Assembly: GCF_019090095.1 (NCBI RefSeq)
Contig: NZ_JAGQFP010000002.1
Coordinates: forward strand, 930,001-994,000
From: Stutzerimonas stutzeri
GTDB lineage: Bacteria; Pseudomonadota; Gammaproteobacteria; Pseudomonadales; Pseudomonadaceae
Length of the DNA stretch: 64,000 bases
Reading direction: 5' to 3'
The notes under the pieces are model-generated. The model did not search any database. It was not told the origin of the DNA and saw only the letters and a list, made by a program, of their open reading frames with translations. Position numbers and translations under genes: made by a program. Shown here in pieces: positions 9,036-18,824 of the stretch. The stretch's first letter is position 1. Every line of letters begins with the position of its first letter.

Positions 9036-9650
9036 TCAGGCGGCGCGGAGCATGCCCTGTTTCTCAATAAACGCGATGATCTCGTCTAGGCCCTGGCCCA
9101 CCTTCTGGTTGCTGAACACAAAGGGCTTGTCGCCGCGCATCTTGCGGGTGTCGCGGTCCATGACCTCCAGCGAGGCACCGACCAGGGGCGCCAGGTCGAC
9201 CTTGTTGATCACCAGCAGATCGGACTTGCAGATGCCCGGTCCACCCTTGCGTGGCAGCTTGTCGCCGGCCGACACGTCGATCACGTAAATGGTCAGGTCC
9301 GACAGCTCCGGGCTGAAGGTCGCCGAGAGGTTGTCGCCGCCGGATTCGACGATGATCAGGTCCAGGCCCGGAAAGCGGCGGTTGAGCTGCTCGACCGCTT
9401 CGAGATTGATCGAGGCATCCTCGCGGATCGCCGTGTGCGGGCAGCCGCCGGTCTCGACCCCGATGATGCGCTCGGGCGCCAGGGCCTCGTTGCGCACCAG
9501 GAACTGCGCATCCTCCTGGGTGTAGATGTCGTTGGTCACCACGGCCAGGTTGTAACGCTCACGTAGCGCCAGGCAGAGGGCAAGGGTCAGGGCGGTCTTG
9601 CCGGAACCGACCGGCCCGCCGATACCGACGCGAAGGGGTTGGGTGTTCAT
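9036..9650 (-). CDS. ureG: Urease accessory GTPase UreG
   Basis: A 204-residue SIMIBI-class GTPase that delivers nickel to apo-urease as part of the UreDFG complex. The start at 9650 gives [12 protein letters not shown], the standard N-terminus; the frame stays open upstream only because of repeat DNA. Motifs: P-loop [12 protein letters not shown], the metal-binding CPH in [23 protein letters not shown], and the guanine motif NKVDLAP. It precedes ureJ on the same strand. It is separated from ureF by a 1.27-kb gene-free repeat block, so its expression may not simply follow ureEF. Confidence 0.97.
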   Translation of the reverse strand: MNTQPLRVGIGGPVGSGKTALTLALCLALRERYNLAVVTNDIYTQEDAQFLVRNEALAPERIIGVETGGCPHTAIREDASINLEAVEQLNRRFPGLDLIIVESGGDNLSATFSPELSDLTIYVIDVSAGDKLPRKGGPGICKSDLLVINKVDLAPLVGASLEVMDRDTRKMRGDKPFVFSNQKVGQGLDEIIAFIEKQGMLRAA

Positions 9651-10917
9651 GGGTGGTCTCCTCTGGATGGCAGCTGGGGTGCATCGGGGTTGATGCGAAG
9701 GGGCGTGCCGCTGCCGGCTGAGTAGGGGCAACGGGAAGCGTTTGGGGAGCGTGGAGATCGCAGCCACGCCCCTTGTGGTCCTGTGCGAGGCGCAGAGCGT
9801 TTGGATGGGTTTCGCACTGCAGAGCGGTTTGGGTGATCGATGGAGGCGTACGCAGTTGTGTCAGGCGCCGCGCTTTCCTCGGCTGGGACTACGGGTTGCG
9901 CCTCGCACGGCGCCTTACTTTTCTTTGTTTGCGCAAAGAAAAGTAAGCAAAAGAAAGCGCACCCCTGCATGCGGGTTTTGCTTCGCAAAACTTCCCTCGC
10001 TCCGGTGCTGCTCCGGGGGTCGTCGCGAAGGGACATCCATGCCGACGGCGGCCCCGACCCATCACTCCGCGCTCGGCATCCATGCCTCGCGTCCCCCTGC
10101 GCAACACCTGCGCTCGGCCTCCTGGAGGGGAGTCGAGACCGAGCCGCCTGAAAGATCGTAAACAGCGAAACAGAAGCGCTTCGTTTGTTTTCTGACAAAT
10201 GACCTATCAGACGCCACCGACCGCTCCTTTCAGACGGCCGAATGGATTCCGCGCGGAGGGGCGCGAGGTCCGTAGGGTGGGTAACGCGAAGCTTACCCAC
10301 CGTTTTGGAAAGTAATCCGCCATGGTCCGGCGAGAACGTGGTTGTAGCCTGTGGTGGAAAATGCTGCGCAGTTTTCCACCCTACATTGCTGAACAGGGAT
10401 CGAGTCCGAGTTGTCTGAAAGTTCGCAAAAAGCGAAACAAAAGCGCTTCGCTTGTTTGCGGGCAAATGACCTATCAGACGCCGCCGAACGCCCCTTTCAG
10501 GAGGCCGAATGGAATCGCTGCGTAGAGGGACGAGCGGCATGGATGCCGCGAGAGGCGTAAAGGGTCGGGGCCGCCGTCGGCATGGATGGCCCTTGTACGC
10601 CGGCCCCCGGAGCGCGGATGGAATGAGGGAAGTCGAGCGAAGCGAGACCCGGATGCAGGGGCAAGACCTTTTGGTTCCTTTTGGGGCAATTGCCAAAAGG
10701 GACTCGCCCAGCAGGGCGAAACCAATGCATCGGCCAACTCGCTTACCCGCCCGAGATTCCCAACCCGGCGCCAACAGAGCGTTGTCGGAAGGGCGGCCCA
10801 TATTAAGCGTCAACGAGGATACGGCGATCTGGGACCAATCGAACCGCTTATTACGCGCTCCATCCGAATGCAAGCTCGCCCCTATAAATGCGCATGGCAA
10901 AGCCGGACTCGATCCCC
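9651..10917. other. 1.27-kb gene-free stretch between ureF and ureG, filled by repeats
   Basis: No credible gene lies here. Open frames on both strands are arginine- and proline-rich, overlap each other and are by-products of the inverted repeat composite at 9917-10723. The flanks (9651-9916 and 10724-10917) show nothing I can name. In urease loci ureF and ureG are usually adjacent, so this block looks like an insertion. Confidence 0.7.
9917..10723. repeat. Composite inverted-repeat element, copy 1 (two long arms around a REP pair)
   Basis: The left arm (about 9917-10160) and right arm (about 10480-10723) are imperfect inverted repeats of each other; for example GGCATCCATGCCTCGCG on the left answers CGAGAGGC and GGCATGGATGCC on the right. 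Between them lies a pair of GTAG-type palindromes: CGTAGGGTGGGTAACGCGAA (10271 on) and GGTGGAAAATGCTGCGCAG (10353-10384). The outer right end is GGGACTCGCCCAGCAGGGCG followed by AAACC. The same architecture recurs at 36909-37769. No transposase is encoded, so this is a non-autonomous repeat of unknown mobility. Confidence 0.75.
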
Positions 10918-11595
10918 TCATGACCTAAACAACCGACTGTACTGCCGCTCATGCCCCATGCTCATCAGCGCCAGCCCAAAGGCGGCGCTGCCCCAGCGCT
11001 CCGGCTCGATAACCGTTGCGTCGAGTTGGGCCTGCTGCAGGCTAGGGAGCAGCTGCGAGGTCAACCGCTGCGCCGCCTGCTGCCCCAGCGGCAGCGTCTT
11101 CATCAACACCGCCAGTTGATTCTCCAGCCAGCCCCACAGCCAGGCGGCCAGTGCATCCTCGGGGCTGATGTCCCAGGCGCGCGCGGCCAGCGCCCAGCCC
11201 AGGGCCAGACCGGGTTCGTCGATGCGTTGAAACAGGGTGCGGGCCGGGGCGTCGAGTTCTGGCAGGTTGTCCAGCAATTGCTTGAGCGAATAGCCCATCT
11301 GCCGGCTCTCCAGCCGCAGCTCGCGAGTCTCGCGGCTGGCGCAGTGGCGGGCGGCGAGCTGTTCCAGTTCGTCCCAGTCTTCCGCCGCGGCAGCGCAGCA
11401 GTGAGCCAGCAGCAGCGGCGCCTCGAAGCGTGCCAGGTTGAGCAGCAGCTGGTCGCCCAGCCAGCGGCTGGCGCTGGCTTCGTCGTGCACAAGCCGTTGC
11501 TCGACGGCCATTTCCAGCCCTTGGGAATAGCTGTAGCCGCCGATCGGCAATTGCGGGCTGGCGAGCCGCAGCAGCGCGAACCCCGCCGGTGTCAT
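10918..11595 (-). CDS. ureF: Urease accessory protein UreF
   Basis: A 225-residue cytosolic accessory protein that, with UreD and UreG, loads nickel into urease and gates the UreG GTPase. The start at 11595 (MTPAGFALLRLASPQLPIGG) overlaps the ureE stop by four bases (ATGA), a translational-coupling arrangement. Family features include SPQLPIGGYSYSQGLE at the N-terminus, the helical core, and AFGLALMSMGHERQYSRLFRS at the C-terminus. Length is normal for UreF. It sits second in ureE-ureF; the next gene, ureG, is displaced by repeat DNA. Confidence 0.95.
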   Translation of the reverse strand: MTPAGFALLRLASPQLPIGGYSYSQGLEMAVEQRLVHDEASASRWLGDQLLLNLARFEAPLLLAHCCAAAAEDWDELEQLAARHCASRETRELRLESRQMGYSLKQLLDNLPELDAPARTLFQRIDEPGLALGWALAARAWDISPEDALAAWLWGWLENQLAVLMKTLPLGQQAAQRLTSQLLPSLQQAQLDATVIEPERWGSAAFGLALMSMGHERQYSRLFRS

Positions 11596-12092
11596 GCGCG
11601 CACGCCGAACTGATGCAGGCGAGGCGCGTAGCTGAATTCTGCCTCGCCGGCATGGGAGTGGTGATGGCCGCCGCCATAGGCGCCGTGCTCGGGCTGGAAG
11701 GGCGCCTCGATGGCTTCGACGCGGGCGCCCAGCTGCAGCAGCATGTCTTTGAGCACGTAGTCGTCGAGCAGGCGCAGCCAGCCGTCGCCCACTTGCAGTG
11801 CGACATGGCGATTGCCCAGGTGGTAGGCGGCGCGCGTCAGCTCGAAGGCGCTGACGCAGGTCACATGCAGTAGCTGCTCGGCGCGGGCCCGCACCCGGGC
11901 GATGCGGCCGTCTTCGGCGCGCAGGCATTCGCCGTCATGCAGTGGCGGCTGGCCGCGTTCGAGGAACAGGCCGACTTCCTCGCCTTCGGTGGTGAAGCAA
12001 CGCAGACGCGATTTACTGCGCGCCTCGAACGTCAGTTCCAGCTCTGCGTCGGCAGTGGCCTGAGGAGCGGTGCGGTGATGGATGACCAGCAT
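11592..12092 (-). CDS. ureE: Urease accessory nickel chaperone UreE
   Basis: A 166-residue nickel metallochaperone. The start at 12092 (MLVIHHRT) fits the family; the frame extends further upstream without homology. Characteristic pieces are LTFEARSKSRLRC, GEEVGLFLERGQPPLHDGE, LTRAAYHLGNRHVALQV (the nickel-binding GNRH motif) and LKDMLLQLGA. The C-terminus is histidine-rich (GGGHHHSHAGEAEF), as in many UreE proteins, giving extra nickel sites. It is coupled by overlap to ureF. Confidence 0.95.
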   Translation of the reverse strand: MLVIHHRTAPQATADAELELTFEARSKSRLRCFTTEGEEVGLFLERGQPPLHDGECLRAEDGRIARVRARAEQLLHVTCVSAFELTRAAYHLGNRHVALQVGDGWLRLLDDYVLKDMLLQLGARVEAIEAPFQPEHGAYGGGHHHSHAGEAEFSYAPRLHQFGVRA

Positions 12093-12256
12093 GGCGAGCA
12101 GTTCCGATTGTGCAATGGCACAAGCAGAGCAAGCCCCTTGCCAACCCGACCCAGCCGGCACCGCACGCTGGCTGGGAACGCCGCGTGCCAGAAATGGCGC
12201 GTTTCGGTGTTCCGTTATGGTGCGCAGCGCGCTGCCGGGCACCATAGGCGTGCAAG

Positions 12257-12757
12257 TCAGTGCAGCGCGCGGACCATGTACACGGCAGGGATCTGGTAGC
12301 TGGCCAGATTGTCGACCTGAACGGCCTCCAGGTCGTCATGCGTGGCGTAGCCGAGGCGTGACCAGAAGGCTTCGGACTCCTGCACCGACACCAGTGCCGA
12401 GTAGCGCAGCTGCTGGCTGCGCGCCTGCTCGAGGTTGTGCTGAACCAGCGCCGGGCCAATGCCGCGACCGCTGGCTCGGCGGGAGACGGCCAGGTCGTGC
12501 AGATACAGGCAGTCGGCTTCGGCATGCGGTTGGAAGTCGCCATCCAGCGGGGTGACCTTGCCGACCCGTGAACGGTAGGCGAAGAGGTAGGCGCACACGC
12601 CCAGCTCATCCTCGGCGACCCAGGCCAGCTGGGGGCAGGCGGCGAGGCGGGCGCGGATCACCGCCTCGTCCTCGAGGACCTCGGCGGCATAGGATTCTTC
12701 CTGAATCGACATCACGGCAGGAATATCGCGCGCCTGCATCGCTCTTAACTGAAACAT
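12257..12757 (-). CDS. GNAT family N-acetyltransferase
   Basis: A 166-residue protein of the GNAT fold. It starts MFQLRAMQARDIPAVMSIQE, has the acetyl-CoA pyrophosphate-binding stretch LAVSRRASGRGIGPALVQHN (motif A, R/Q-x-x-G-x-G/A) around residues 90-108, and FWSRLGYATHDD in motif B. The substrate cannot be told. It lies 164 bp upstream of ureE on the same strand; whether it shares a promoter is unclear. Confidence 0.85.
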   Translation of the reverse strand: MFQLRAMQARDIPAVMSIQEESYAAEVLEDEAVIRARLAACPQLAWVAEDELGVCAYLFAYRSRVGKVTPLDGDFQPHAEADCLYLHDLAVSRRASGRGIGPALVQHNLEQARSQQLRYSALVSVQESEAFWSRLGYATHDDLEAVQVDNLASYQIPAVYMVRALH

Positions 12758-12926
12758 CTGAACTACTCGAACGGACGCGGCCGACCAGGCGGCTCGCGCG
12801 GGGCGGCGATCATACGCGATCGGCGGTTACAACGTGAGTGGGCCGACGAAGGGTCCGCGGCGACGGCCGTCGGTTCGGCTCATCCGATGACTGACGAAAT
12901 GCCGATTTACGGGCATAATTCTTAGG

Positions 12927-13826
12927 TTGCTACCTATTGTCGCGGTTTCCCCATTGAACAATTCCCATCGGCCTCTGCTCGGCGTTCTGCTCATCCTGGT
13001 CTCCTGCCTGACCCTGGCTTCGCACGACGGGCTTTCCAAGTACCTGACCCAGCTCTATCCGGTGTTTCTGGTGATATGGGCGCGCTACCTGTCGCAGACC
13101 GCGCTGATGATCGCGCTGTTCGCGCCGCGCATGGGCTGTCGCGTGTTCCGCACGCTGCGCCCGAAGCTGCAGGTCTGCCGGGGTTTGAGCCTGATCAGCG
13201 TGAGCATGCTGTTCATCAGTGGGCTGAGCTACATCCCCCTGGCCGAGGCGACCGCGGTGATCTTCCTCGCGCCGCTGATGGTCACGATCGCCTCGAGACT
13301 GCTCGGTGAACAGGTCAGCCGCGCCCAGTGGCTGGCGGTCGGTTGCGGGCTTGTCGGGGTGCTGATCATCGTGCGCCCGGGCGGTGCATTGTTCACGCCG
13401 GCCGCCCTGCTACCGTTCGGCGCAGCACTGAGCTTCACCGTCTACCAACTGATTACCCGCCGGTTGAGTGCAACCGATCACCCCGTGACCAGCAACTTCA
13501 TCACCAGCCTGGTGGGGAGCCTGGTCATGAGCGTCCTGGTGATTTTCAACTGGCAGACCCCAACGCTGCACGATGCGCTGATGATGGCGGCGCTCGGCGC
13601 CATGGCCATGAGTGGCCATTTGCTGCTGACCAACGCCTTTCGCTTTGCCAGCGCGGCTGCACTGGCGCCATTCACCTATTCGCAGATCATTTTCGCCGGG
13701 GTGGTCGGGATGATCGTCTTCGGCCATACACCGGATCTCGGCGCGATGGTCGGCATGGCCATCATCATCGCCAGCGGATTGGTGATGGCCTATGTACAGG
13801 GGCGGCAGGTGCGGCTGCGTCCTTGA
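12927..13826 (+). CDS. EamA/DMT family inner-membrane transporter
   Basis: About 299 residues with ten hydrophobic segments in two EamA repeats (residues about 15-145 and 155-290), typical of the drug/metabolite transporter superfamily. Examples are [20 protein letters not shown] in the first repeat and [20 protein letters not shown] in the second. The start is uncertain: the longest reading uses TTG at 12927, and TTG at 12954 is an alternative; neither has a strong ribosome site. Substrate unknown. It precedes the oxaloacetate decarboxylase by 94 bp on the same strand. Confidence 0.82.
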   Translation: MLPIVAVSPLNNSHRPLLGVLLILVSCLTLASHDGLSKYLTQLYPVFLVIWARYLSQTALMIALFAPRMGCRVFRTLRPKLQVCRGLSLISVSMLFISGLSYIPLAEATAVIFLAPLMVTIASRLLGEQVSRAQWLAVGCGLVGVLIIVRPGGALFTPAALLPFGAALSFTVYQLITRRLSATDHPVTSNFITSLVGSLVMSVLVIFNWQTPTLHDALMMAALGAMAMSGHLLLTNAFRFASAAALAPFTYSQIIFAGVVGMIVFGHTPDLGAMVGMAIIIASGLVMAYVQGRQVRLRP

Positions 13827-13920
13827 AAACGGCTCCGGCCGGCCCGCGGGTCGGCCTTGCACAACACTTGACCAGACAAGGGCGACTCGACCCTTGCGTG
13901 CGTTCATCAGGAAAAGAAAC

Positions 13921-14784
13921 ATGCAACGAATTTCACACCACACCTTGCGCCAGGATTTCCGTCAGCTGCTAGCCGCCGACCGCTGCTACCACACCGCCTC
14001 GGTGTTCGATCCAATGTCGGCGCGCATTGCCGCCGATCTGCAGTTCGAGGTCGGCATCCTCGGCGGCTCGGTCGCTTCGCTGCAGGTGCTCGCCGCGCCT
14101 GACTTTGCGCTGATCACCCTGAGCGAATTCGTCGAGCAGGCGACCCGCATCGGCCGCGTGAGCCGCCTGCCGATCATTGCCGATGCCGACCACGGCTACG
14201 GTAATGCGCTGAACGTGATGCGTACCGTGGTCGAGCTGGAGCGCGCCGGGATCGCCGCGCTGACCATCGAGGACACCCTGCTGCCTGCCAAATTCGGGCG
14301 CAAGTCCACCGACCTCATCGGCATGTTCGAAGCGGTCGGCAAGATTCGCGCGGCGCTGGAAGCACGCATCGATCCCGAGCTGGCCATCATCGCGCGGACC
14401 AATGCCGGCGTGATCGGGCTGGAGGAAGTCATCGCCCGCGTACAGGCCTACGAGGCGGCGGGCGCCGATGCCATCTGCCTGGTCGGCATCGAGGATTTCG
14501 AACAGCTCGAACAGGTGGCGGCGAAGCTGAGCGTGCCGCTGATGCTGGTGACCTATGGCAATCCGAAGCTGCGCGACAACGCCCGGCTGGCCGCGCTCGG
14601 CGTACGCATCGTGGTCAACGGACACGCGGCCTATTTCGCCGCGATCAAGGCGACCTACGACTGCCTGCGCGAGCAGCGCCAAATCGATGCGTCCGACCTC
14701 AACGCCTCGCAACTCTCGGTGAAATATTCGACCGCCGAGGAGTACATGGTCTGGGCAGAGGAGTACATGCAGGTCAAGGAGTGA
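13921..14784 (+). CDS. Oxaloacetate decarboxylase of the PEP mutase/isocitrate lyase superfamily
   Basis: A 287-residue TIM-barrel enzyme starting at ATG 13921 with AGGAAAAG just upstream. The metal-binding active-site motif is [16 protein letters not shown] (about residues 80-95). [14 protein letters not shown] follows, where many isocitrate lyase-superfamily members have ED-x-x-x-P-K-x-C/F-G. It closely resembles P. aeruginosa PA4872, which was shown to decarboxylate oxaloacetate and lacks the KKCG catalytic loop of PEP mutase and lyase members. Role: cytosolic control of oxaloacetate/pyruvate balance. A hairpin follows the stop codon. Confidence 0.85.
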   Translation: MQRISHHTLRQDFRQLLAADRCYHTASVFDPMSARIAADLQFEVGILGGSVASLQVLAAPDFALITLSEFVEQATRIGRVSRLPIIADADHGYGNALNVMRTVVELERAGIAALTIEDTLLPAKFGRKSTDLIGMFEAVGKIRAALEARIDPELAIIARTNAGVIGLEEVIARVQAYEAAGADAICLVGIEDFEQLEQVAAKLSVPLMLVTYGNPKLRDNARLAALGVRIVVNGHAAYFAAIKATYDCLREQRQIDASDLNASQLSVKYSTAEEYMVWAEEYMQVKE

Positions 14785-14794
14785 CCGACTGCTT

Positions 14795-14820
14795 CCGGCT
14801 GCGCGCGGCCGGCCTTTTTC
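14795..14820 (+). terminator. Probable terminator after the oxaloacetate decarboxylase gene
   Basis: CCGGC ... GCCGG stem around GC-rich bases, followed by CCTTTTTC, just after the stop codon at 14784 and before the MFS gene. Confidence 0.5.
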
Positions 14821-14838
14821 TACGCTGACGGAGATCCG

Positions 14839-16008
14839 ATGAGCCCACGCCTGCTGACCTTCATGGTGGCATTCGCTGCCTTCCTCGGGCCCTTCACGCA
14901 GACGGTCTACGCGCCGATCCTGCCGGAGCTGGGCGCGGCGCTGAAGACCACGCCGTTGCTGATCAACCTCAGCATCTCGATCTTCACCTTCGTGCTGGCG
15001 TTCATGCAGATCGTCTACGGCCCGCTGGTCGACCGGACCGGGCGCAAGCCCACCCTGCTGGCCGGGCTGGGTATTTATATCGTCGCCTCGCTGGGCTGCT
15101 TCCTGTCCGGCAGCATCGAAATGCTGTTGGCATTCCGTGCCTTGCAGGCCGTTGGCATCGCCGCGGGCGCGGTGGTGGCGGTCACGGTGATTGGCGATCG
15201 TTTCGAAGGGGCCGAGCGCGGTCGGGCGATGGGGTCGTTCCAGATGATGGTGGCGCTGGGGCCGGTCGTGGGGCCGGTGGTCGGCGGCTTTCTGGGCGAG
15301 CACCTGGACTTCCACTACGTGTTCCTGCTGCTGGCCATCGTTGGTGGCGTGGCGCTGCTGAGCAATGCCATCGGTCTCGAGGAAACCCGACCGGCCGGCG
15401 AACAGCCGCGGGCCTTCCATCCCGGGCAGTACCTGGAGGTGCTGCGCGACCGGCAGGGGCTGGCGATCATGTTGCTCAGCTTCGTCCAGTACTACGCCTT
15501 CTACAACTACCTGGTGTTCATGCCGCGGGTGCTCGACAGCAGCTACGGCCTGAGCGCGGCGCAAAAGGGTATGGTGTTTCTGCCGCTGTCCATCGCGGTG
15601 GTGATCGGCAGTTTCAGTGGCGGACGGTTGCTGGGCCGCTGGCGGGCACGACCGATGCTGTTGGTCACGGCGCTGCTCAACGCGCTCAGCCTGCTGCTGT
15701 TCATGGCGATCGCGCAGGTATCGCTCGCCGCACTGGTGTTGGCGGTCACGGCCTTCGGGCTGTTTCTCGGGCTCTCGCTACCGGTGCAGACCAGCTTGCT
15801 GATGGACCTCTACCAGCACAATCGCGCCACGGCCGTGGGCAGCTACAACTTTTTCCGCTTCATGGGCATGGCGACCGGGCCGGTGCTCGGCTCCTGGTTG
15901 TATCAGAATGGCAATCTCTGGGTGCTCTATGGCTTCGCAGCGGCAGCCTTTCTGCTCGCCGTCGGGCATGCACGGCTGCGCTTCAGTCAGGCTCAGGCCA
16001 GGGGTTAG
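14839..16008 (+). CDS. MFS transporter of the Bcr/CflA drug-efflux type
   Basis: A 389-residue inner-membrane protein with 12 hydrophobic segments. The ATG at 14839 is preceded by GGAGAT. It carries the MFS signature loops YGPLVDRTGRKPTLLAGL (motif A between TM2 and TM3) and ALGPVVGPVVGGFLGE (motif C of antiporters in TM5). These are the pattern of Bcr/CflA-like efflux antiporters; the exported compound is unknown. Its stop overlaps the stop of the convergent lipoprotein gene. Confidence 0.88.
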   Translation: MSPRLLTFMVAFAAFLGPFTQTVYAPILPELGAALKTTPLLINLSISIFTFVLAFMQIVYGPLVDRTGRKPTLLAGLGIYIVASLGCFLSGSIEMLLAFRALQAVGIAAGAVVAVTVIGDRFEGAERGRAMGSFQMMVALGPVVGPVVGGFLGEHLDFHYVFLLLAIVGGVALLSNAIGLEETRPAGEQPRAFHPGQYLEVLRDRQGLAIMLLSFVQYYAFYNYLVFMPRVLDSSYGLSAAQKGMVFLPLSIAVVIGSFSGGRLLGRWRARPMLLVTALLNALSLLLFMAIAQVSLAALVLAVTAFGLFLGLSLPVQTSLLMDLYQHNRATAVGSYNFFRFMGMATGPVLGSWLYQNGNLWVLYGFAAAAFLLAVGHARLRFSQAQARG

Positions 16009-16727
16009 AACAGCGCCCGCTCGGCCTTGAACATGAAATAGCTCTCGCAATAACTGTTCTGCCCGGAGTAGACCCCGCATTGTCGTCCACTCAGGTTGGA
16101 GTCGGTGTAGGTCAGGTCCACATGCATGCCGAGCAGCGGGCGAGACAGATTCAGCGACCAGTCATTGAAAACCCGTACGCTGCCGCCCATGTGATACATC
16201 GGGCTGTCCATCGAGTGACTGGCGTATTTCAACCTCACTCCGACATTGAATGGCTGAACCGACCCCAGCTCCATGAGCAGGGTGCTGTCGGTCCGTCCCG
16301 GAGAAGCACTCAATGCCCCGCCCAGACGGCTGCCGGCAAGGTTGATACCGGCATAGAACTGATGGCGGTCGTGGTTCTCCAATTCGGGAAAGCTGTAGCG
16401 GATCACGCCCAGTTCGAAACCTGGCATATCGCCGAGATGCGGCTGGGCATACCCGGCGTAGGTGTCCAGCTCCAGAGACCGGCCCTCGAGAATGCCCATG
16501 CTGGGTGCCCATTGCCCCAGGTACAGGCCGCTGGCGTGGGTCAGGTCCAGCCCGCCACGGAAGGTGCTGGCGGCGATGGGGTTGACCAGCCCCTGCGCCA
16601 TGCTGCGGGTCGGCGAGGTGCCGAGCTTGAGGTCGAAGGCGCCGAGTTCGCGTTCGACCACGTCCGGCTGGCTGGCGCATCCACTGAGGATGAGCAGTGC
16701 GGCCATCACGGCGTGTTTGTTGTTCAT
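16005..16727 (-). CDS. TorF-like putative porin-type lipoprotein
   Basis: A 240-residue envelope protein. The start at 16727 (MNNKHAVMAALLILSGCASQ) gives a lipoprotein signal with lipobox LSGC, Cys15. The mature part is rich in alternating beta segments such as STFRGGLDLTHASGLYLGQW and YHMGGSVRVFNDWSLNLSRP, resembling the TorF/TIGR02001 family of putative outer-membrane proteins. A lipobox is unusual for a barrel, so the barrel reading is tentative. Function unknown. Confidence 0.6.
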   Translation of the reverse strand: MNNKHAVMAALLILSGCASQPDVVERELGAFDLKLGTSPTRSMAQGLVNPIAASTFRGGLDLTHASGLYLGQWAPSMGILEGRSLELDTYAGYAQPHLGDMPGFELGVIRYSFPELENHDRHQFYAGINLAGSRLGGALSASPGRTDSTLLMELGSVQPFNVGVRLKYASHSMDSPMYHMGGSVRVFNDWSLNLSRPLLGMHVDLTYTDSNLSGRQCGVYSGQNSYCESYFMFKAERALF

Positions 16728-17024
16728 ACGGGATTCGTGGGCTGATGAGTCATACAAGCCGCTCGGAAGCGACCACGAAGGCGATGCCGATCAAGAGCGC
16801 CGGCGCGATGTCCGCCGCTCGCGTTCTGATCAATGGGCCCAAGGGTAGTCGATGACCTGACGTGGGAATCCCCGCTCGTCGTTTTGACGCCAAGTGAACG
16901 ACGGGCGGTGCCGGGGACTTGGCGTCGCGAAAAGCTGTCGCGATTGGCACACTGAACGGCGGTCGCCCGCGCCGTTCCAATGTCTTATGACGGTAACCTG
17001 GCCCCAGGCAGGCGGGAGGTAACG

Positions 17025-17291
17025 ATGGCAACCGGTTGGGCGAACGAAGGCGCGGTACAGGATCAGATCGACAGCACCATCGAGGATGCCGTGCAGCGCG
17101 CGCGCAGCCGATTGGGCCGAGGCGAGAGCCTGACGCATTGCGAGGAATGTGACGCGAAGATTCCGGAGGCGCGGCGGCAGGCGGTACCGGGCGTGCGGCT
17201 GTGCGTGAAGTGCCAGACCGAGCTGGACAAGCAGGAAGCCAAGTTCAGCGGCTATAACCGCCGCGGGAGCAAAGACAGCCAACTGCGTTGA
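17025..17291 (+). CDS. DksA/TraR-family small zinc-finger protein (YbiI type)
   Basis: 88 residues, starting at ATG 17025 after GGGAGGT. It has an N-terminal acidic helix (EGAVQDQIDSTIEDAVQRAR) and a C4 zinc finger CEEC ... CVKC, the short TraR/YbiI form of DksA. Such proteins can bind the RNA polymerase secondary channel; whether this one regulates rRNA-type promoters is unknown. It is convergent with the NCS1 transporter gene. Confidence 0.88.
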   Translation: MATGWANEGAVQDQIDSTIEDAVQRARSRLGRGESLTHCEECDAKIPEARRQAVPGVRLCVKCQTELDKQEAKFSGYNRRGSKDSQLR

Positions 17292-17351
17292 GGTGGCCGG
17301 CATCGGCCTCAGGCCGCGCGGACGGTCCGGCCACCGTCCGCGCCTGTCGCC

Positions 17352-18824
17352 TCAGCGGTGGGGTGTCAGGCTGGGCGGCGCTCCAACCGGCAGCACCTGC
17401 TTGCGCATCAGCAGGTAGTGCACCACCGCACCGAACAGCGCGCCAAGCAGCCAGGCGAAGCCCGACAGACTTTCCATGCCAGGCATCCAGACGGAGGCTA
17501 CCGAGAACACCGAGCTGATGCCGAAGGCAATGATCGCCTTGCGATTCCAGCCGGCGCTGAAGTAATACGCCGCGCTGGGCTCCGAGGAAAACAGCTGCTG
17601 CACATCCAACCGCTGCCGACGAACCAGGTAGTAGTCCGCCACGATGATGCCGTAGAGCGGCGCTAGCACCGCGCCGAGGGTGTCGACGAACGCGGCGATA
17701 CCCACCGCACTGATGAACGACACCCACAGCGCGCCGATGAAGAAGGCGATCACCGCGGTGATATAGCCGCCAGTGCGGGCGCTGATATGCGCCGGAGCCA
17801 GGTTGGCGATGTCGTACGCCGGCGGAATGAAGTTGGCCACCAGATTGATGCCCACCGTGGCGGCAAAGAAGGTCACCGCGGCGATCAGGGTCAGGCCGAC
17901 GTTGTCGATGCGCGACACGATGTCGGTGGGGTTGGTCAGGGTCTCGCCAAACACCACCACGGTGCCGGCGGTGATCACCAGCGCGATCAGCGAGAAGAAT
18001 GCCAGGCTCACCGGCAGGCCGAGAAAGTTGCCGATGCGCATCTGCCGCTCGCTTTTGACGAAGCGGGCAAAGTCGCCGTAGTTGATCACCACCGCGGCGA
18101 AGTAGGCGACCATGGTGCCGACCACGGCGGCGAACGCGGCAACGGGCCCGGCGGCGTAGCTGCCGGTGCCACTGAAGATCGTACCCAGCGCGCCGGCCAG
18201 GCTGGGACCGGCCTTGTAGCAGATGGCAATCATCATCGCGATCATCACCACGTAGACCAAGGGCCCGGCCCAGTTGAGAAAGCGCGTCACCCACTCCACG
18301 CCGCGGACGAACAACGCGACCTGGAAGACGCAGACCATCACGTAGGCGATCCAGTCCACCAGCGTCAGACCCAGCAAGGTGGCGTCCGACCCGGGGCCGG
18401 CCAGGGTGCGAACCAGCAAGGCCACCGCGGTCGAGGCGAAGTAGGTCTGCACGCCGTACCAGAAGATCGCCACGATGCCGCGCACGACCGCGGGGAAGTT
18501 CGCCCCGCGCACGCCCATGCTGGCGCGGGCCATGACCGGGAACGGAATGCCGTACTTGACGCTGGGTTTACCGGTCAGTTGCACCAGCCCCATGACGATG
18601 AAGCCGGCCAGGACGATTCCCGCGAGCACGGCCCAGCCGTTCAGGCCGTAACTGATGAACAGCGTGGCGGCGAGGGTATAGCCGAACAGGCTCTGAATGT
18701 CGTTGGACCAGACGTTGAAGATCTCGAACCAACCCCATTTGCGTTTGGCGGGGGCAAGCGGGGCGAGGTCGTCGTTATACAGCGTGGGGTCGATCTGCTT
18801 GATCCGGAAATCGTCGTGATTCAT
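17352..18824 (-). CDS. NCS1 family nucleobase/hydantoin permease
   Basis: A 490-residue inner-membrane symporter with about 12 hydrophobic segments. The start at 18824 gives MNHDDFRIKQIDPTLYNDDL, a standard NCS1 N-terminus. Family motifs include FEIFNVWSNDIQSLFGYTLA in TM1, GIPFPVMARASMGVRGANFP, FWYGVQTYFAS and VINYGDFARFVKS. Members carry uracil, cytosine, allantoin or hydantoins with Na+ or H+. In this urea/nitrogen neighbourhood a nitrogen-source role is plausible, but the substrate is not determined. The first ~700 bases upstream hold a REP array. Confidence 0.85.
   Translation of the reverse strand: MNHDDFRIKQIDPTLYNDDLAPLAPAKRKWGWFEIFNVWSNDIQSLFGYTLAATLFISYGLNGWAVLAGIVLAGFIVMGLVQLTGKPSVKYGIPFPVMARASMGVRGANFPAVVRGIVAIFWYGVQTYFASTAVALLVRTLAGPGSDATLLGLTLVDWIAYVMVCVFQVALFVRGVEWVTRFLNWAGPLVYVVMIAMMIAICYKAGPSLAGALGTIFSGTGSYAAGPVAAFAAVVGTMVAYFAAVVINYGDFARFVKSERQMRIGNFLGLPVSLAFFSLIALVITAGTVVVFGETLTNPTDIVSRIDNVGLTLIAAVTFFAATVGINLVANFIPPAYDIANLAPAHISARTGGYITAVIAFFIGALWVSFISAVGIAAFVDTLGAVLAPLYGIIVADYYLVRRQRLDVQQLFSSEPSAAYYFSAGWNRKAIIAFGISSVFSVASVWMPGMESLSGFAWLLGALFGAVVHYLLMRKQVLPVGAPPSLTPHR

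Noticed and set aside
9647..10921. 424-codon minus-strand frame between ureF and ureG
   Set aside because: Runs through both arms of the composite repeat, is rich in Arg/Ser/Pro, and similar frames appear wherever the repeat occurs.
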